Assembly: GCF_014199685.1 (NCBI RefSeq)
Contig: NZ_JACHNZ010000041.1
Span: 1-33,814 of the forward strand
Direction: 5' to 3'
Length of the DNA: 33,814 bases
DNA from: Sphingosinicella soli
GTDB taxonomy: Bacteria; Pseudomonadota; Alphaproteobacteria; Sphingomonadales; Sphingomonadaceae
This document shows, in pieces, positions 33,278-33,814 of this stretch (positions are counted from its first letter, which is position 1; each line of letters opens with the position of its first letter). The notes under the pieces were generated by a model, which made no database searches, was not told the origin of the DNA, and worked only from the letters and a program-made list of their open reading frames with translations. A program made the translations under genes and the position numbers.

Positions 33278-33314
33278 GATACCATGACGATACCATGGTA
33301 TTATTCGTGGTATC
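33278..33314. promoter_or_regulatory. Repeated GATACCATG elements upstream of the integrase
   Basis: GATACCATG occurs at 33278-33286 and 33289-33297, exactly 11 bases apart, and the inverse TGGTATC at 33308-33314. The second copy lies in a perfect 12-bp palindrome ATACCATGGTAT (33290-33301). The cluster ends 25 bases before the integrase start and could be an operator or an integrase/excisionase binding site. Confidence 0.5.
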
Positions 33315-33339
33315 GAGTTGCCCTCCGGAAGGAGGTACC

Positions 33340-33759
33340 ATGCGACTCTCGGCGCTGGCGATCCGCAACGCGAAACCGCGTGACACACCCTACAAGCTCG
33401 GCGACGGGCACGGCCTCTATCTGCTCGTAAAGCCGAGCGGCACCCGCCTCTGGCGGATGAACTACGCATACATGGGGCGGCAGAAGACACTCTCCTTTGG
33501 TGAGTGGCCGTTGCTCAGCCTCGCCGAAGCCCGCGTGAAGCGCGACGAAGCCCGTCGCACCCTCGCGGCCGGGCTCGACCCGTCCGAGGAGCGGAAGCTG
33601 GAGCAGATGCGTGCGGAGCTTGCCGCCAGCAACACGTTCCGGGCGATTGCCGAGGAATGGTACCTCAAGAACGAACGCGAAGGCCTTTCAAGCCCCGCGC
33701 TGGCGAAAATCCGCTGGCTTGTGGACCGGCGTGCAAAAGGGACCCCGTTAGCGGGGTGA
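33340..33759 (+). pseudogene. Tyrosine integrase, truncated (DUF4102 arm-binding N-terminal part only)
   Basis: 139 codons from ATG 33340, which has the strong ribosome binding site AAGGAGG. The N-terminal arm-type DNA-binding domain is complete (IRNAKPRDTPYKLGDGHGLYLLVKPSG, LSFGEWPLLSLAEARVKRDEARRTLAAGLDP), and the start of the core-binding domain is seen (TFRAIAEEWYLKN, ALAKIRWLVDR). After about residue 131 the homology stops and the frame ends in RAKGTPLAG. Full-length members have about 400 residues with an R-H-R-Y catalytic domain, none of which is present. The break coincides with the start of a repeat typical of insertion element ends, so the gene is probably interrupted rather than short by nature. 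Confidence 0.8.
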
Positions 33760-33780
33760 TCGGCGTCCAATAGGGACCCC
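33727..33780. repeat. Pair of 20-bp direct repeats at the integrase break
   Basis: Copy 1 is at 33727-33746 and copy 2 at 33761-33780; they differ at two positions. The first copy overlaps the last codons of the integrase reading frame. Confidence 0.85.
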
Positions 33781-33814
33781 TCATTTCGATGGTTTAGGCA
33801 GCGGCCTGGTTTTC
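33732..33814. mobile_element. Probable end of an insertion element (IS21-like) cutting the integrase
   Basis: Integrase similarity ends at about 33731. Beyond it come two near-identical 20-mers of the form CGGCGTSCAAWAGGGACCCC (33727-33746 and 33761-33780, 18 of 20 identical) spaced 34 bases apart, with a small hairpin CCCCG-TTAG-CGGGG between them. Multiple short direct repeats at the terminus are a feature of IS21-family elements, and this repeat resembles ends I associate with that family. The element runs off the window; no transposase is visible, so the family name is an inference. Confidence 0.5.

Overview
The window reads as high-GC alphaproteobacterial DNA, most likely from a sphingomonad (Sphingomonadaceae). 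This is an inference from the gene content (TonB-dependent receptor, fused indolepyruvate ferredoxin oxidoreductase, many acyl-CoA genes, AsmA/UvrD/RsmD/RluB block) and the codon bias. No single gene proves it.

Layout. (1) Positions 1-1155: the 3' part of a TonB-dependent receptor gene, closed by a clear intrinsic terminator. (2) Positions 1328-10236, minus strand: an acyl-CoA degradation operon. In transcription order it holds an acyl-CoA dehydrogenase, a TIGR03084-type metal-binding protein, a DUF2156 protein, the beta and alpha subunits of a methylcrotonyl/geranyl-CoA-type biotin carboxylase, an enoyl-CoA hydratase of the glutaconyl-CoA hydratase kind, and an FAD-linked oxidase. The order of reactions (dehydrogenate, carboxylate the methyl branch, hydrate) is that of the Liu/Atu pathways for branched acids or acyclic terpenoids, but no HMG-CoA lyase is present. 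(3) Positions 10407-15306, minus strand: an AraC-type regulator, a CocE/NonD hydrolase, a D-tartrate dehydratase-like enolase-superfamily enzyme and an FAH-family enzyme. (4) Positions 15395-20202, plus strand, divergent from (3): malonyl-CoA synthetase, malonyl-CoA decarboxylase, a GntR regulator and an AAHS-like MFS transporter. This is a malonate-to-acetyl-CoA module with an unusual transporter. (5) Positions 20394-25637, plus strand: an IlvD/Edd-family dehydratase and a fused 2-oxoacid:ferredoxin oxidoreductase. (6) Positions 25817-33180: housekeeping genes uvrD/pcrA, an AsmA-family gene, rsmD, rluB and tRNA-Leu(CAA). (7) Positions 33181-33814: an integration boundary. A DUF4102-type integrase starts just behind the tRNA and is cut off after about 130 codons by sequence that looks like the end of an insertion element with two near-identical 20-bp repeats.

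How the parts may work together (inference): the receptor and MFS protein would bring in substrates; the hydrolase and dehydratases would feed 2-oxo and dicarboxylic acids; MatB/MatA would turn malonate into acetyl-CoA; and the carboxylase operon would degrade a beta-methyl-branched acyl-CoA. The two least explained elements are the DUF2156/TIGR03084 pair inside the carboxylase operon and the divergent FAH/TarD-like versus malonate arrangement around a 12-bp palindrome. All coding regions other than the receptor (cut by the window edge) and the integrase appear intact. No intergenic stretch exceeds about 200 bases. No CRISPR array, rRNA gene or prophage structural gene was seen.
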